64,000 bases of DNA from JAGQVA01 sp041391725. GTDB taxonomy: Bacteria > Bacteroidota > Bacteroidia > J057. This document shows positions 45,263-54,761 of the stretch, one piece after another. The first letter of the stretch is position 1, and the number at the start of each line of letters is the position of its first letter. The stretch lies in the NCBI GenBank assembly GCA_041391725.1, contig JAWKNL010000006.1, positions 145,178-209,177 of the forward strand. The letters are read 5' to 3'. The translations under genes were made by a program, and so were the position numbers. The notes beneath the pieces are model-generated. The model saw only the letters and a list, made by a program, of their open reading frames with translations. It did no database searches and had not been told where the DNA came from.

Positions 45263-45844
45263 TTATTTGCCGGGGTCAAAAGTTTTTAGTCCGTTGGCGA
45301 GTTTCCTGAGGGAATAAAAAAGCCGGGATTTGATGGTACCTTCCGAACAACCCATCACCTCGCTGATTTCCCGTATCGAGAGGTCTTCCTGGTAGCGAAG
45401 CACAAACACATCGCGGTGATTATCGCTCAGATTTTCCAGTTCGTTTTCCAGTTGGAGGGCAAACAGCCTGCGGTCGATGCTGTTTTCATCCGGATTTTCC
45501 ACCACCTGCAGGTAACTCATATCGTCCATGTTGGTCATGATTTTCCGGACTTCTCTGCTCCGGTATTCATTTTTTACCATATTGGAGGCCACGCTGTAAA
45601 TCCAGGTTGAAAATCGCTTGTCGGTTTGAAACAAATAGGGTTTTTCGACGATTTTGGTAAAAAGTTCCTGTAAAAAATCCTGCGCTTTTTCTTCATCCCG
45701 GTTCAGCGTACGCCAGAAATAGTGAAGCATGCGGTCGGCATACCGCCGGTATAATTCGTCAAACCCCCGCTCGTCGTGTTCTGCGACCAGTTTCATCAGC
45801 GCTTCGTCGCTGCATTGTTCATAAACAGGCTGAAAAAAGCACAT
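45263..45844 (-). CDS. ECF RNA polymerase sigma factor (sigma-70 family)
   Basis: A 193-residue sigma factor with region 2 (ALMKLVAEHDERGFDELYRRY, then AQDFLQELFTKIVEK and FSTWIYSVASNMVKNEYR). Region 4 has the helix-turn-helix in SIREISEVMGCSEGTIKSRL. No sensor domain. The gene just downstream encodes a one-helix membrane protein that may hold it at the membrane. Target promoters are unknown. Confidence 0.93.
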   Translation of the reverse strand: MCFFQPVYEQCSDEALMKLVAEHDERGFDELYRRYADRMLHYFWRTLNRDEEKAQDFLQELFTKIVEKPYLFQTDKRFSTWIYSVASNMVKNEYRSREVRKIMTNMDDMSYLQVVENPDENSIDRRLFALQLENELENLSDNHRDVFVLRYQEDLSIREISEVMGCSEGTIKSRLFYSLRKLANGLKTFDPGK

Positions 45845-45933
45845 ACCGATTTTCTTTGTGGCTTTTCAGGGTTGTTATACACTCCTGTGGAGCGAAGGTT
45901 CATCTGCTGGTGAAAATTTTATTTTCAGAGGCA

Positions 45934-47187
45934 TCACATCAGATTTTCTCCGAAAATCACCAGGAGCTGGCCCATTCCTGCGAGAAGGCCGAGTATCGCA
46001 CCTACGAGGATGAGTTTCCATTCGTCTTCCTGAAAAATAGGCCGGAGAAAACTCACAAACTCTACCGGGCCGAGGGCCTGCATTTTGGTGCGCAGGGTAT
46101 TTTCTATATCGAGGGCTTCCTCGGCGTAACCAAATATATGTTTGATCGAATGCGGAAGTTCTTCCACAAACCGTTGGGAGACCACATTTTTGATTTGGAT
46201 ATATTTGCGGGTTCCCTGTGTAAGCTGGATGAGCGGTTTTGAAATACCGGCGATATCGTCAACCGCTTTTTTTACATGGAGGTGAATGATGCCTGTCAGC
46301 CTGTCGGAGGCGGGGCCCGTTACCAGGCGTTCGAAAATATTTTTGGAGGTGAGAATTCTTTCGGTTACGATCCGGGCATATTCCTCTGCCACCTCCATCT
46401 GCCGTTTGATAAACAGGCCCTGTACTGTCCAGAAACCCACTTTGCGCGGATGAAGCGGCTGAAATATCATTTTCAGCGCGAGGTAATTGGTTGCCCACCC
46501 TACGATCAGCCCTGCGGCAGGCAATGTCCATCCGGCGGCATATCCCGAAGAAGTCAGGAAAAAATATATAGCCATCTGAAGCAGACCAAACAAAAACCCG
46601 AAATAAAACCCCGATCTTTCGATAAACCGAAATTCTTCTCTGCCTACATTCAGGAATATCTGATTGAGCAGATCGCGGTCATTTTCCAGTTCTTCTACTA
46701 CCATCGCCCGGAGGTCAAACAATTCGGAAATATTGTTTTTTACATCCTGCATCAGTCCCTCCACCACATGCGGAAGGTCTTCGGCAGCTTTCTGAAAAAT
46801 GCGTTGTTTCAAAAGCGGAGGGGCAGATTCCCACAGTACAGGCGCCTGCTCTTCCAGCGTTTCGCGTATAATCTGCTCAGAAAGCCTTTCGAGGGCTGGC
46901 TCCATTTCTTCTGCCACGCGGTCGGGCTCAATCTGTTCAAACCGGTCTTCGATCGTGATCAGCTTTTTGGTAAGGAGATCAACCGCTTTGCCCGCCATGG
47001 TTCCGGCTTTGGATGGAATAATGCCCTGCCAGCCGATTTTCCATACGCCGATAAAATTGAGTGGGTAAAAGGTCATTTTCAGGGCAATCACATTGGTCCC
47101 CCACCCTACAATGGCGCTGACAAAAGGGATACTGGCATACTGCCAGAATACAGGACTGGAAAGGGTATTAGCAAGTGTTTCCCACAT
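45934..47187 (-). CDS. DUF445-family membrane protein
   Basis: A 417-residue protein of the DUF445/YheB type. It has an N-terminal helix (residues 12-38), a central helix pair around residues 200-235 and a C-terminal helix (LILVGAILGLLAGMGQLLVI). The two segments VGWGTNVIALKMTFYPL and VGWATNYLALKMIFQPLHP are repeats of each other, the family hallmark. Between them lies a long helical region (residues 60-190). The function is unknown; members are envelope proteins. It is 38 bases upstream of the glycosyltransferase gene stop-to-start region, on the minus strand. Confidence 0.88.
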   Translation of the reverse strand: MWETLANTLSSPVFWQYASIPFVSAIVGWGTNVIALKMTFYPLNFIGVWKIGWQGIIPSKAGTMAGKAVDLLTKKLITIEDRFEQIEPDRVAEEMEPALERLSEQIIRETLEEQAPVLWESAPPLLKQRIFQKAAEDLPHVVEGLMQDVKNNISELFDLRAMVVEELENDRDLLNQIFLNVGREEFRFIERSGFYFGFLFGLLQMAIYFFLTSSGYAAGWTLPAAGLIVGWATNYLALKMIFQPLHPRKVGFWTVQGLFIKRQMEVAEEYARIVTERILTSKNIFERLVTGPASDRLTGIIHLHVKKAVDDIAGISKPLIQLTQGTRKYIQIKNVVSQRFVEELPHSIKHIFGYAEEALDIENTLRTKMQALGPVEFVSFLRPIFQEDEWKLILVGAILGLLAGMGQLLVIFGENLM

Positions 47188-47225
47188 AACTGCAATTTAT
47201 ACAATTTGGGCAAATGTTGGACATT

Positions 47226-48275
47226 TTACGTGTGCGCCAGCGCCAATATCTGATCTACATGATCAGAAACGGAGAGTTTGTTTCGGGCAATGAATCCGGG
47301 GTCAGGAGAAAAATTGCGTTGTGGCAGACTCCGAATCGCTGATACCCATTCTTCCGGATTAAATCCTTCGATAATCAGGCCGTCGGAGGGGGAAAGAATT
47401 TCCCCCGCACCTGTTTTTCCGGAAATGATGACGGGCGTTCCACACGCCAATGATTCGGATACCACCTGTCCGAAGGGTTCGTACCGGGCGGGATGGATCG
47501 TAAAATCGGCTGCGGTGTAAAGTGCCTGCGGCTCGCGCATATATCCTGCCAGCTTTACATTTTCGGGAAAACCGGAAGGTTTGGAACCTTTCCCGGCGAC
47601 AATCAGTTCAAACGGTTCGCTGCGAAGCTGGTCAAATACTTCCAGCAGGAGGGGAAGTCCTTTTCTGCGGTGGCTGGTCGAAACAAAAGCAAAGCTGAGT
47701 TTTTCAGGATCCATTCCCTGTTGGCTGCGAAGCTCGGCCCGCCGGGGCCTGAGGTTTGTATTGAAAGTCGCCTCATCCAGCGGGGGATAAAGGACATGAA
47801 TTTTGGAGGGAGGGGTATGATACAGGTCGATGAGTTCTTCGCGAACCATGGAAGAAGCGGCAAAAATGGTACGGGAATTTTCATAAGCCCTTCTGTCCAT
47901 GCCGATTTCCATGCGGTCGGAGAAGTGGTTGCCTTTTCGGTTCATGGCGCGCAAAAACCCGAGGTGATTGGAAGGCGCGAGAACGGCATCCTGGCTGGAG
48001 GTACGCTCCAGAGAGAGGCTGAAATCAAACCTGTGGGTTTCCATAAAGCGGCTGACCCTTTGTTCGAAGGCATACCGTCTGAATTTTTTGGGTACGAAAC
48101 CCACACTCAGCCTTACGACGTGAACACTTTCAGGGATGGATACCGAGTAATCCTGATTTGCGCATATTACCGTAACGCCAAACCCTTTACCACTGAATGC
48201 GTGGATATAATTGATCAACCGGGTTTCAAGGCCTCCGCTTCGGGCAAGCCGGTGGTGGATAAGGGCGATGTTCAA
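47226..48275 (-). CDS. GT4-like glycosyltransferase
   Basis: A 349-residue GT-B glycosyltransferase of the family 4/1 group. N-terminal acceptor domain: NIALIHHRLARSGGLETRL. Donor domain: LSFAFVSTSHRRKGLPLLLEV, KLAGYMREPQALY and the nucleotide-sugar motif YEPFGQVVSESLACGTPVI (E-x7-E). It follows purF by nine bases on the minus strand, so they may be co-transcribed. It would build surface sugars, but the acceptor is unknown. Confidence 0.88.
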   Translation of the reverse strand: MNIALIHHRLARSGGLETRLINYIHAFSGKGFGVTVICANQDYSVSIPESVHVVRLSVGFVPKKFRRYAFEQRVSRFMETHRFDFSLSLERTSSQDAVLAPSNHLGFLRAMNRKGNHFSDRMEIGMDRRAYENSRTIFAASSMVREELIDLYHTPPSKIHVLYPPLDEATFNTNLRPRRAELRSQQGMDPEKLSFAFVSTSHRRKGLPLLLEVFDQLRSEPFELIVAGKGSKPSGFPENVKLAGYMREPQALYTAADFTIHPARYEPFGQVVSESLACGTPVIISGKTGAGEILSPSDGLIIEGFNPEEWVSAIRSLPQRNFSPDPGFIARNKLSVSDHVDQILALAHT

Positions 48276-48284
48276 TCTTGTATA

Positions 48285-50204
48285 TTAAGCCTGACCTACC
48301 TGGTAGGCGCGTTCATTTTTTCCTTCGTAATAATTGATAAAAGACTGGTTGACAATTTTATTTCCACCGGGCGTCGGGTAATCTCCTGAGAAGTACCAGT
48401 CGCCGGTAAATTTGGGCATAGCTTTGACGAGATTTTCCAGGGGCTGGAATACGATTTCAAGTTCGTAGGGGAAATTTGCGGGCCTTACCATTTCGGTAAT
48501 TTTGGCAGAGACTTCTTCCTCGGTAAACTGGGCAAAAATTTCTTTCACCGCATTTTTTTCCGACATGGTTCCTTCTTCTTTCATGTGAATGATTTTTTTA
48601 TACACATCATCAATCACATATTGTCTGCCGGTATCTTTGAGCAGTTGCACAGCAGCCGCAAAAGCAATCAGTTTTTCAATCTGGGACATATCAATGCCGT
48701 AGCAGTCGGGATAGCGGATTTGCGGAGCAGAAGAAACGATGACAATCTTTTTGGGTTTGAGGCGGGCGAGCATATGGAGAATGCTTTTCCTCAGGGTAGT
48801 ACCTCTTACGATGGAATCATCAATCAGCACGAGATTATCCTGTCCCGGTTCGATAATGCCGCCGGTGATATCATAGACGTGGGATACCATATCATCACGG
48901 GAGGAATCGTCGGTGATAAAGGTGCGCATTTTGACGTCCTTATGAATGACTTTTTCCACCCGTGGGCGCATACTGAGGATGCGCTTGATATCTTCGGGGT
49001 TTCTTTTATCGCCCAGGTCCTGAAGCCATTCGATTTTGAGATCGGTAAGGTATTGTTCCAGTTCTTTGACCATTCCTTCAAACGCGCTTTCGGCAGTGTT
49101 GGGGATATAGCCAAAGACTGTATTGTCGAGGTCGTAATTGATGCTTTCCAGCACTTTGGGAACCACGTGTTTACCGAGTTCTTTTCTTTCCTTATAAATA
49201 TCGATATCACTGCCGCGGGAGAAATAGATTCGCTCAAAAGAACAACTGCGGCGCTCTTTCTGGTCGGTGAAGGGTTTTACTTTTACCAGACCTGTTCCTG
49301 CTTTTACGGTAAGGGCATTACCGCGCGGGAGTTCGTGAATATCGGCAGGCTGGAGGTTGAATATGGTGCTGATGGCAGCGCGTTCGGAGGCGGCAACCAC
49401 AAATTCGTCGTTGTGGAAATAATAGCAGGGTCTGATTCCGTTGGGGTCTCTTACAACAAAGGCATCACCGTTGCCGATGATGCCTCCGATTACATAGCCG
49501 CCGTCCCATGCTGAAGCCGCGTTTCTGAGAATTTTGGTCAGGTTGAGTTCTTCAGCGATCAGGCGGGCGATTTCGTTGCGGGTATAACCTTCCTTTTTGA
49601 GCTTTCGGTACAGGTGTTCATTGGCAACGTCCAGGAAATGGCCGATCCGCTCCAGCATGGTTTCGGTATCGGTCATATAGCGCGGATGCTGCCCCAGTTC
49701 TACCAGTTTGTCAAAAAGGTAATCGACATTGGTAAGGTTAAAATTGCCTGCGATGGCGAGGCTTCGGTTGATATATTCGCTATTTCGGATGACGGGGTGG
49801 CAGGCTTCAATGGCGTAACTTCCGTGTGTCCCGTACCGGAGGTGTCCGAGCATGACTTCCCCGGCGTATTCAAAATTCTGTTTGAGGAAGTTGGCATTGT
49901 CCCATGAGTCGGGATTTTGTTTTTTGATATCTTCCTTTCGCTCTTCTATTTTCTGGAATACGCGGGTCCAGGGAGAGGACTGATTTTCCCTAATCCGGGC
50001 CAGGTAGGGGCGACCGGGTTTGGCATTCAGTTTAACAACAGCGAGACCCGCGCCGTCCTGGCCGCGGTTGCGTTGTTTTTCCATGAGATAATACATCTGG
50101 TTCAGCCCCCATAGGGCAGAGCCGTATTTCTCTTCATAGTAATCCAGGGGTTGGAGAAGTCGTATCAGGCCGATACCGCATTCATGCTTGATCTGGTCGC
50201 TCAC
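48285..50204 (-). CDS. purF: Amidophosphoribosyltransferase (long Bacteroidota form)
   Basis: First committed step of purine synthesis: PRPP plus glutamine to phosphoribosylamine. The glutaminase nucleophile is Cys9 in KHECGIGL, exposed after removal of a short propeptide. RYGTHGSYAIEACHP follows (glutaminase site), as does DPNGIRPCYYF. The PRPP loop is VLIDDSIVRGTTLRKS. At 639 residues it is longer than the usual 470-510. Extra stretches lie between residues 75-110 and in the C-terminal part (after KKIIHMKEEGTMSEKN), as in the long form of this phylum. hpt is divergently encoded 109 bases away. Confidence 0.9.
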   Translation of the reverse strand: MSDQIKHECGIGLIRLLQPLDYYEEKYGSALWGLNQMYYLMEKQRNRGQDGAGLAVVKLNAKPGRPYLARIRENQSSPWTRVFQKIEERKEDIKKQNPDSWDNANFLKQNFEYAGEVMLGHLRYGTHGSYAIEACHPVIRNSEYINRSLAIAGNFNLTNVDYLFDKLVELGQHPRYMTDTETMLERIGHFLDVANEHLYRKLKKEGYTRNEIARLIAEELNLTKILRNAASAWDGGYVIGGIIGNGDAFVVRDPNGIRPCYYFHNDEFVVAASERAAISTIFNLQPADIHELPRGNALTVKAGTGLVKVKPFTDQKERRSCSFERIYFSRGSDIDIYKERKELGKHVVPKVLESINYDLDNTVFGYIPNTAESAFEGMVKELEQYLTDLKIEWLQDLGDKRNPEDIKRILSMRPRVEKVIHKDVKMRTFITDDSSRDDMVSHVYDITGGIIEPGQDNLVLIDDSIVRGTTLRKSILHMLARLKPKKIVIVSSAPQIRYPDCYGIDMSQIEKLIAFAAAVQLLKDTGRQYVIDDVYKKIIHMKEEGTMSEKNAVKEIFAQFTEEEVSAKITEMVRPANFPYELEIVFQPLENLVKAMPKFTGDWYFSGDYPTPGGNKIVNQSFINYYEGKNERAYQVGQA

Positions 50205-50232
50205 GAGTAGATCATTTAAGGTGAAACTGATG

Positions 50233-50240
50233 CAAATTTA
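50233..50240 (-). promoter_or_regulatory. -7 box upstream of purF
   Basis: On the minus strand TAAATTTG is a perfect TAnnTTTG box, 28 bases before the purF start. No good TTTG at the -33 position is found, so the call rests on one element. Confidence 0.4.
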
Positions 50241-50313
50241 CGGAATGAATCCTGATATTTTAACGAAAAAAGTATTTGATCTGGTCTGCTGACAAAAAAT
50301 TTTAAATTTGTAC

Positions 50314-50862
50314 ATGGAAGCAATCAGAATCAAAGACAAAACCTTCAGCCTGTATATCGGAGAAAATGCCCTCCAGGCACGGATTGAGGCACTTGCCATG
50401 GAAATTAACTCGGCTTATGCCGCTTCCCCTCCGCTGCTCGTCCCTGTTCTCAACGGGGCGTTTTTGTTTACTGCCGACCTGGTGCGCCATATGAACCCGG
50501 GTTCTGAAATTCACTTTGTCAGGGTTTCTTCCTATGGCGATGCCATGGACAGCTCGGGAAATGTCCGCACCGCACTGGGACTGGAAGTGGAAATCAGTGA
50601 CAGGCATATACTGATTATTGAAGACATTGTCGATTCGGGACTTACCTGCGATTTTCTCAAGGATCAATTTCTTTTGATGCAGCCCGCTTCGGTAAAAATT
50701 GCGACGCTTCTCTACAAACCCGTGAGTCACCGGGGAAAATACAAACCTGATTTTGTGGGATTTGAAATTCCCCCTGCTTTTGTTGTTGGTTATGGACTTG
50801 ATTATGCCCAACTGGGCAGAGAACTTCGCGGGATTTACCGGCTCAGTTCTGGGGAAGAATGA
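50314..50862 (+). CDS. hpt: Hypoxanthine phosphoribosyltransferase
   Basis: Purine salvage enzyme that joins hypoxanthine or guanine to PRPP. The 182-residue protein has PVLNGAFLFTADLVRHM, the loop FVRVSSYGDAMDSSG and the PRPP-binding motif LIIEDIVDSGLT. The C-terminal GYGLDYAQLGREL is the family end. ATG 50314 is chosen over a TTG at 50308. A TAAATTTG box at 50303-50310 ends only three bases before the ATG, so either the transcript is leaderless or this box is not used. The divergent neighbour is purF, so both de novo synthesis and salvage start from this gap. Confidence 0.93.
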   Translation: MEAIRIKDKTFSLYIGENALQARIEALAMEINSAYAASPPLLVPVLNGAFLFTADLVRHMNPGSEIHFVRVSSYGDAMDSSGNVRTALGLEVEISDRHILIIEDIVDSGLTCDFLKDQFLLMQPASVKIATLLYKPVSHRGKYKPDFVGFEIPPAFVVGYGLDYAQLGRELRGIYRLSSGEE

Positions 50863-50905
50863 GTTTTTTCCTATATTACCCCTGAGATAATAAATTCCTG
50901 CTCTT

Positions 50906-51679
50906 ATGAAGACTGTTGCTACTACTCACACCGGGCTGCTCCTTTACGTGATTCTGCCCTTATTCGTCGTTTTGACGGCGGCATCCCTCCCCGATACCCA
51001 TACCGCTTCTGCAACCTTAGAAGGTGCATGGGAAATGGTTTCCTATAACGGAGAAACGCAATCCATGCAGACTGTGCAAATCTTTTCCCGCAACTACTTT
51101 ATGTCCACCGAATACGACCGCAGCAGCAAAGTATTCTCCCGCTCCATGGGCGGTTTTAGCGAGGTAGCGGGAAGCAAACTTACTCTGTCTGTAGATTATC
51201 ATACCCGCGATACCTCCATGGTCGGAGAAAGTTTTTCCTTTAAATTAAAATTTGAGGCCGACGGTATCCTCACCATGAAAGGAAAATTCAGAGACGAAAA
51301 AATAACTGTTGTCTGGAAACGCCTCGACAATGGCGACGCACCGCTGGCCGGAGCCTGGATGATCGGACGCCGTATGGGGCAAACGGGAGAAATGCGGGAA
51401 ATGACTCCCGGCCCGAGAAAAACAGTCAAAATCCTTTCCGGAACCCGCTTTCAATGGACAGCTATGAACACCGAAACCAAAGAGTTTTTTGGTACAGGTG
51501 GTGGCACCTATACATTGCAGGACGGCGTTTACACCGAAAACATCGAATTCTTTTCCAGAGACTCGTCGCGGGTGGGGGCCAGCCTTTCATTCGAAGGAAA
51601 AGTAGAGGGAGATGAATGGCATCACAGCGGTCAAAGCAGCCGCGGTGCGCCCATCAATGAAGTCTGGATCAGGCAATAA
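50906..51679 (+). CDS. Secreted protein with two lipocalin-like repeats (DUF4488-type)
   Basis: A 257-residue exported protein. After a signal peptide (residues 1-26) it has two copies of one domain, residues 36-140 and 148-257. Each opens with L(E/A)GAW and contains the pattern SRDSS/TRDTS-(M/R)VG-x-SFSF. Each ends in a WxR strand (VVWKRLD, EVWIRQ). The shape of each unit is that of small lipocalin/DUF4488 domains, which bind hydrophobic ligands. No catalytic residue is visible. It lies 12 bases before the nagB-like gene, so the two may be co-transcribed. Confidence 0.6.
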   Translation: MKTVATTHTGLLLYVILPLFVVLTAASLPDTHTASATLEGAWEMVSYNGETQSMQTVQIFSRNYFMSTEYDRSSKVFSRSMGGFSEVAGSKLTLSVDYHTRDTSMVGESFSFKLKFEADGILTMKGKFRDEKITVVWKRLDNGDAPLAGAWMIGRRMGQTGEMREMTPGPRKTVKILSGTRFQWTAMNTETKEFFGTGGGTYTLQDGVYTENIEFFSRDSSRVGASLSFEGKVEGDEWHHSGQSSRGAPINEVWIRQ

Positions 51680-51691
51680 ACCATTAGCCAA

Positions 51692-52426
51692 ATGCATATT
51701 TACACACTGGACTCGCCTCAGGCACTGGGAAAGGCCGCAGCGCTCCACGCCACCAAACGCATTTCCGACGCCATCGCCGGAAAAGGGTTTGCCAATATCA
51801 TCCTCGCCACAGGAGCAAGCCAGTTTGAAGTCCTGAGCGACCTGACGAAGTCCGAATCGATCGACTGGTCGGTGGTGACCATGTTTCACCTCGACGAATA
51901 CATCGGTCTGCCTTCCACCCACCCTGCGAGTTTTCGCAAATACCTTCAGGAACGATTTGTAAGCCTTGTGCCGCCTATGCGGGCCGTGCATTTTGTGCAG
52001 GGAGATGCCACCGACCCAGCCGCAGAGTGCCAGAGATTGGGAACACTGATCCGCCAGCACCCTATTGATGTAGCGCTGATAGGTATAGGAGAAAACGGCC
52101 ATCTGGCTTTCAACGACCCACCGGCAGATTTTGAGACAGAAGAGCCTTATATCGTCGTGAACCTCGACGAAGCCTGCCGGAAGCAGCAACTGGGAGAAGG
52201 CTGGTTTCCCGACCTCGCAGCCGTTCCTCAGCGCGCCATTTCCATGAGTATCCGCCAAATCATGAAAAGCGACTGCCTGATCGTTTCCGTTCCTGATGAA
52301 CGCAAAGCGGTTGCTGTCACAAATGCCCTCAAAGGCCCGCTTACCAATGAATGTCCGGCATCTGTGCTGCGCACACATACAAACTGTCATATTTTCCTCG
52401 ACACATTCTCAGCTTCACTATTATGA
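51692..52426 (+). CDS. nagB: Glucosamine-6-phosphate deaminase-like protein (NagB family)
   Basis: Converts glucosamine-6-phosphate to fructose-6-phosphate and ammonia, or acts as a related 6-phosphogluconolactonase-fold enzyme. The 244-residue chain has LATGASQFEVL, FHLDEYIGLP (catalytic Asp), GIGENGHLAFNDPP (catalytic His and Glu/Asp) and the family end with ILRTHTN-like VLRTHTN. The start of the sodium symporter gene overlaps its stop codon (ATGA), so sugar uptake and use may be coupled. Length fits the short NagB group. Confidence 0.88.
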   Translation: MHIYTLDSPQALGKAAALHATKRISDAIAGKGFANIILATGASQFEVLSDLTKSESIDWSVVTMFHLDEYIGLPSTHPASFRKYLQERFVSLVPPMRAVHFVQGDATDPAAECQRLGTLIRQHPIDVALIGIGENGHLAFNDPPADFETEEPYIVVNLDEACRKQQLGEGWFPDLAAVPQRAISMSIRQIMKSDCLIVSVPDERKAVAVTNALKGPLTNECPASVLRTHTNCHIFLDTFSASLL

Positions 52427-54087
52427 ATAATCTCGACTTTTGGGTAGTCATTGTATATTTTATCGGTATTACTGGTTATGGTCTCTGGATTTCGCGCCGC
52501 ACCCGCACGTCTGAAGGATATTTTATGGGGGGGCACAAACTCCGCTGGTGGACCATGATGGGCCAGGCTTTTGGTACGGGAACCCATGCAGAAATGCCTG
52601 TCGGACTTGCCGGAGCAAGTTATGCCCAGGGGTTTGCCACGATATGGTATCAGTGGAAAAACATGCTCATCACGCCTTTCTACTGGTTTATGGCGCCCTG
52701 GTACAGGCGCAGTGCCCGCAATACTATTGCTGGTATGATGACCGACCGATATGGAAAAGGGATCGGATTATTTTATACCATTTACGCCGTTCTGTTTTTT
52801 GTTTTTACTATGGGTGTGATGCTTAAGGGAGCGGCCAAAGTGATAGCCATTGCCAGTGGAGGAACCATTTCACCCGAAGGGGTGGTGATCGGCATGACCC
52901 TTGCCTTTATGATTTACAGCTTTGTGGGAGGGCTCGTGGCTTCTGCCAATACCGAGTTTATCCAGGCATTTCTCATCATTGTGCTTTCGTTCCTGCTGAT
53001 CCCTTCGGGTCTGGGCCAGGTGGGCGGATTTGCAGGGATGCGGGAAGTCTTGCCGGAAAACTTCTTCCAGCTTTTCAACGAGTCCAGCGGGCTGACGGGG
53101 TTTACCATTGCCATGCTCGCCATCAATGGCATATTCGGTATAACGGCGCAGCCGCATATGATGACTATGTTTGCCTCAGGCAATACCGAAATCGCCGGGC
53201 GGATCGGGCAGACCTACGGTACTTTTGTCAAGCGCCTTGTCACCATTGGCTGGGCGCTGACAGGGATGGTGGTAGCTGCACTGGTCATCAAAACCGGTGT
53301 AACGCTGGAGGACCCCGAACATGCCTTCGGGTATGCGACAAGAGTATTGCTCGGGCCCGGACTTACCGGTCTTATGGTAGCCTGTATCCTCGCTGCCAAT
53401 ATGTCCACCTGCTCCAATTTTATGGTAAACCTCGGGGCATTGTTTACCCGCGACATTTACCAGACCTATATCAACCCCGATATCAGCGACCAGCGGGCTT
53501 TGATGATCGGACGACTTTCCGGGCTGGGACTTACCCTGGCGGGGGTTGGGTTTGCACTGATTGTGGAGAATGTGCTTTCGGCCTTTTTATTTGTGGAGAC
53601 CATCAGCGCATTTATCGGGCTGATGATACTGGGAGCTGTGCTTTGGAAGCGCACCAACCGCTACGGAGCCTTTGCCGGCGTGACGGTTTCATATATCGCC
53701 TATTATATTTTCAACTATTTTGAAGCGGGGCAGGTATGGCAGTTTATCTACAGTTGGCAACCGGCGCCGTTTGGCTGGGCGATCCTGATAGGTGTGATTA
53801 CACTGATAGGAGTCAGCCTGCTTACACCCGCCGAATCGGAGGAAACTGTGAATGCATTTTTCACGAAAATGGAGTCAGTCGCACCGGTTGACAGAAAAGA
53901 AGGAGAACCGCTGGAAGCAGACAGACTGGGCCGCGGGCTGATCATGCTGGACGTGCCGGGGTGGTTTCGCCAGGGGCGCTGGGACAACTTTTTACAGCGC
54001 TACCGCGAAGACTGGTGGGGATTCTGGATGGCCTGGCTTTTTGTGGGACTGTTGATCGTAGTGGCGTGGGGGGTGTTGCAATTGTGA
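52423..54087 (+). CDS. Sodium:solute symporter family transporter
   Basis: A 554-residue membrane carrier of the SSS family with about 13 helices. Typical segments are VIVYFIGITGYGLWISRRTRTSEGYFMGG at the N terminus, GMMTDRYGKGIGLFYTIYA and FVGGLVASANTEFIQAFLIIV. The C terminus carries an extra soluble stretch and a final helix. The start is coupled to the NagB-like gene. The substrate is probably an amino sugar or sugar if the coupling is meaningful; this is an inference. Confidence 0.85.
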   Translation: MNNLDFWVVIVYFIGITGYGLWISRRTRTSEGYFMGGHKLRWWTMMGQAFGTGTHAEMPVGLAGASYAQGFATIWYQWKNMLITPFYWFMAPWYRRSARNTIAGMMTDRYGKGIGLFYTIYAVLFFVFTMGVMLKGAAKVIAIASGGTISPEGVVIGMTLAFMIYSFVGGLVASANTEFIQAFLIIVLSFLLIPSGLGQVGGFAGMREVLPENFFQLFNESSGLTGFTIAMLAINGIFGITAQPHMMTMFASGNTEIAGRIGQTYGTFVKRLVTIGWALTGMVVAALVIKTGVTLEDPEHAFGYATRVLLGPGLTGLMVACILAANMSTCSNFMVNLGALFTRDIYQTYINPDISDQRALMIGRLSGLGLTLAGVGFALIVENVLSAFLFVETISAFIGLMILGAVLWKRTNRYGAFAGVTVSYIAYYIFNYFEAGQVWQFIYSWQPAPFGWAILIGVITLIGVSLLTPAESEETVNAFFTKMESVAPVDRKEGEPLEADRLGRGLIMLDVPGWFRQGRWDNFLQRYREDWWGFWMAWLFVGLLIVVAWGVLQL

Positions 54088-54140
54088 TCTAATTCGTGTA
54101 ATTTTTGTATAAATGATATGCATACTACGGATATTCTGAA

Positions 54141-54305
54141 ATGACAAAAGTAATTCGCAAAAATATAAGTAAGGAAGAGATCCAGGCAATAATTATGGCG
54201 TTGACACCTTCCAAAAGGTTCATTGCAAAAAAACATTGTGGGGTTCTTAAATTGTCTCAATCTCCATTGAAAATTCAGCAATCAATGAGAGATGATTGGG
54301 AATAA
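54141..54305 (+). CDS. Small antitoxin-like protein (partner of the PIN gene)
   Basis: A 54-residue basic protein (start MTKVIRKNISKEEIQAIIM, end QQSMRDDWE) that precedes and overlaps a PIN-domain gene. Size, order and overlap are those of VapB-type antitoxins, but no known fold family is recognised. It follows the symporter by 53 bases. Confidence 0.6.
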   Translation: MTKVIRKNISKEEIQAIIMALTPSKRFIAKKHCGVLKLSQSPLKIQQSMRDDWE

Positions 54306-54666
54306 TCTGCTGATTGATACAAATATAGCTCTCTACTTACTCGAAGGAGGTAAAACCATTGCGACTGTTCTGGATGGGAAAGATGTCTATGTATCTGAAA
54401 TCACAGAATTGGAATTACTCAGCTAGTCAAATTTTGATTAGATTCAGTTGAAAGAGGTTGAATCTTTTCTTTCAGATGTTTTTATCGTTGAAATGAATAG
54501 CTCCATTAAGAAAATAGTAATTCAACTTAGACGAAAATATAGAATCAAACTACCCGATTCGATTATTGCTGGTACATCCATCTATCTGGGGATGCCACTG
54601 GTTTCTGCAGATAAAGGATTTGAGAGAATAGAAGAATTAAGTTTTCTCAAATATGTGCCCGAGTAA
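54292..54666 (+). pseudogene. PIN-domain (VapC-like) toxin with two in-frame stops
   Basis: PIN endoribonuclease. The first acidic residue is in GNNLLIDTNIALYLLEGG, then SEITELELL, and the second half has LPDSIIAGTSIYLGMPLVSADKGFERI with the remaining acidic residues. Two stops, at 54423-54431 and 54440-54446, interrupt the chain, but a one-base shift gives a readable bridge (SQILIRFS) that returns to frame. This means two compensating single-base errors or real loss of function. It starts inside the 3' end of the antitoxin-like gene. Confidence 0.75.
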
Positions 54667-54674
54667 TATGATAT

Positions 54675-54725
54675 CCCTTCACCCAAACTCCAGCCCTGCC
54701 AGGGCATACTGCCGGGCGGTGATGT
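54675..54725. repeat. GNAT-tail repeat, copy A
   Basis: About 50 bases that on the minus strand read DYITARQYALAGLEFG and a stop. The same sequence ends the GNAT gene (copy C, 56659-56718) and recurs at copy B (56006-56058). The core holds the palindrome GCCCTGCCAGGGC. This copy is the distal one, beyond the AAA ATPase gene. Confidence 0.8.
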
Positions 54726-54761
54726 AATCTTTCGGAAGAGGGGAAAGCGAATACCTAAATT

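Noticed and set aside
46276..47253. 325-codon plus-strand frame opposite the DUF445 gene
   Set aside because: No homology pattern; DUF445 on the minus strand explains the region.
47493..48389. Long open frame on the plus strand opposite the glycosyltransferase gene
   Set aside because: It mirrors the real gene in the opposite strand, has no family resemblance, and its codons follow the third-position bias of the other strand.
48585..49514. 309-codon open frame opposite purF
   Set aside because: Complete overlap with a clearly recognised purF; composition typical of an antisense shadow.
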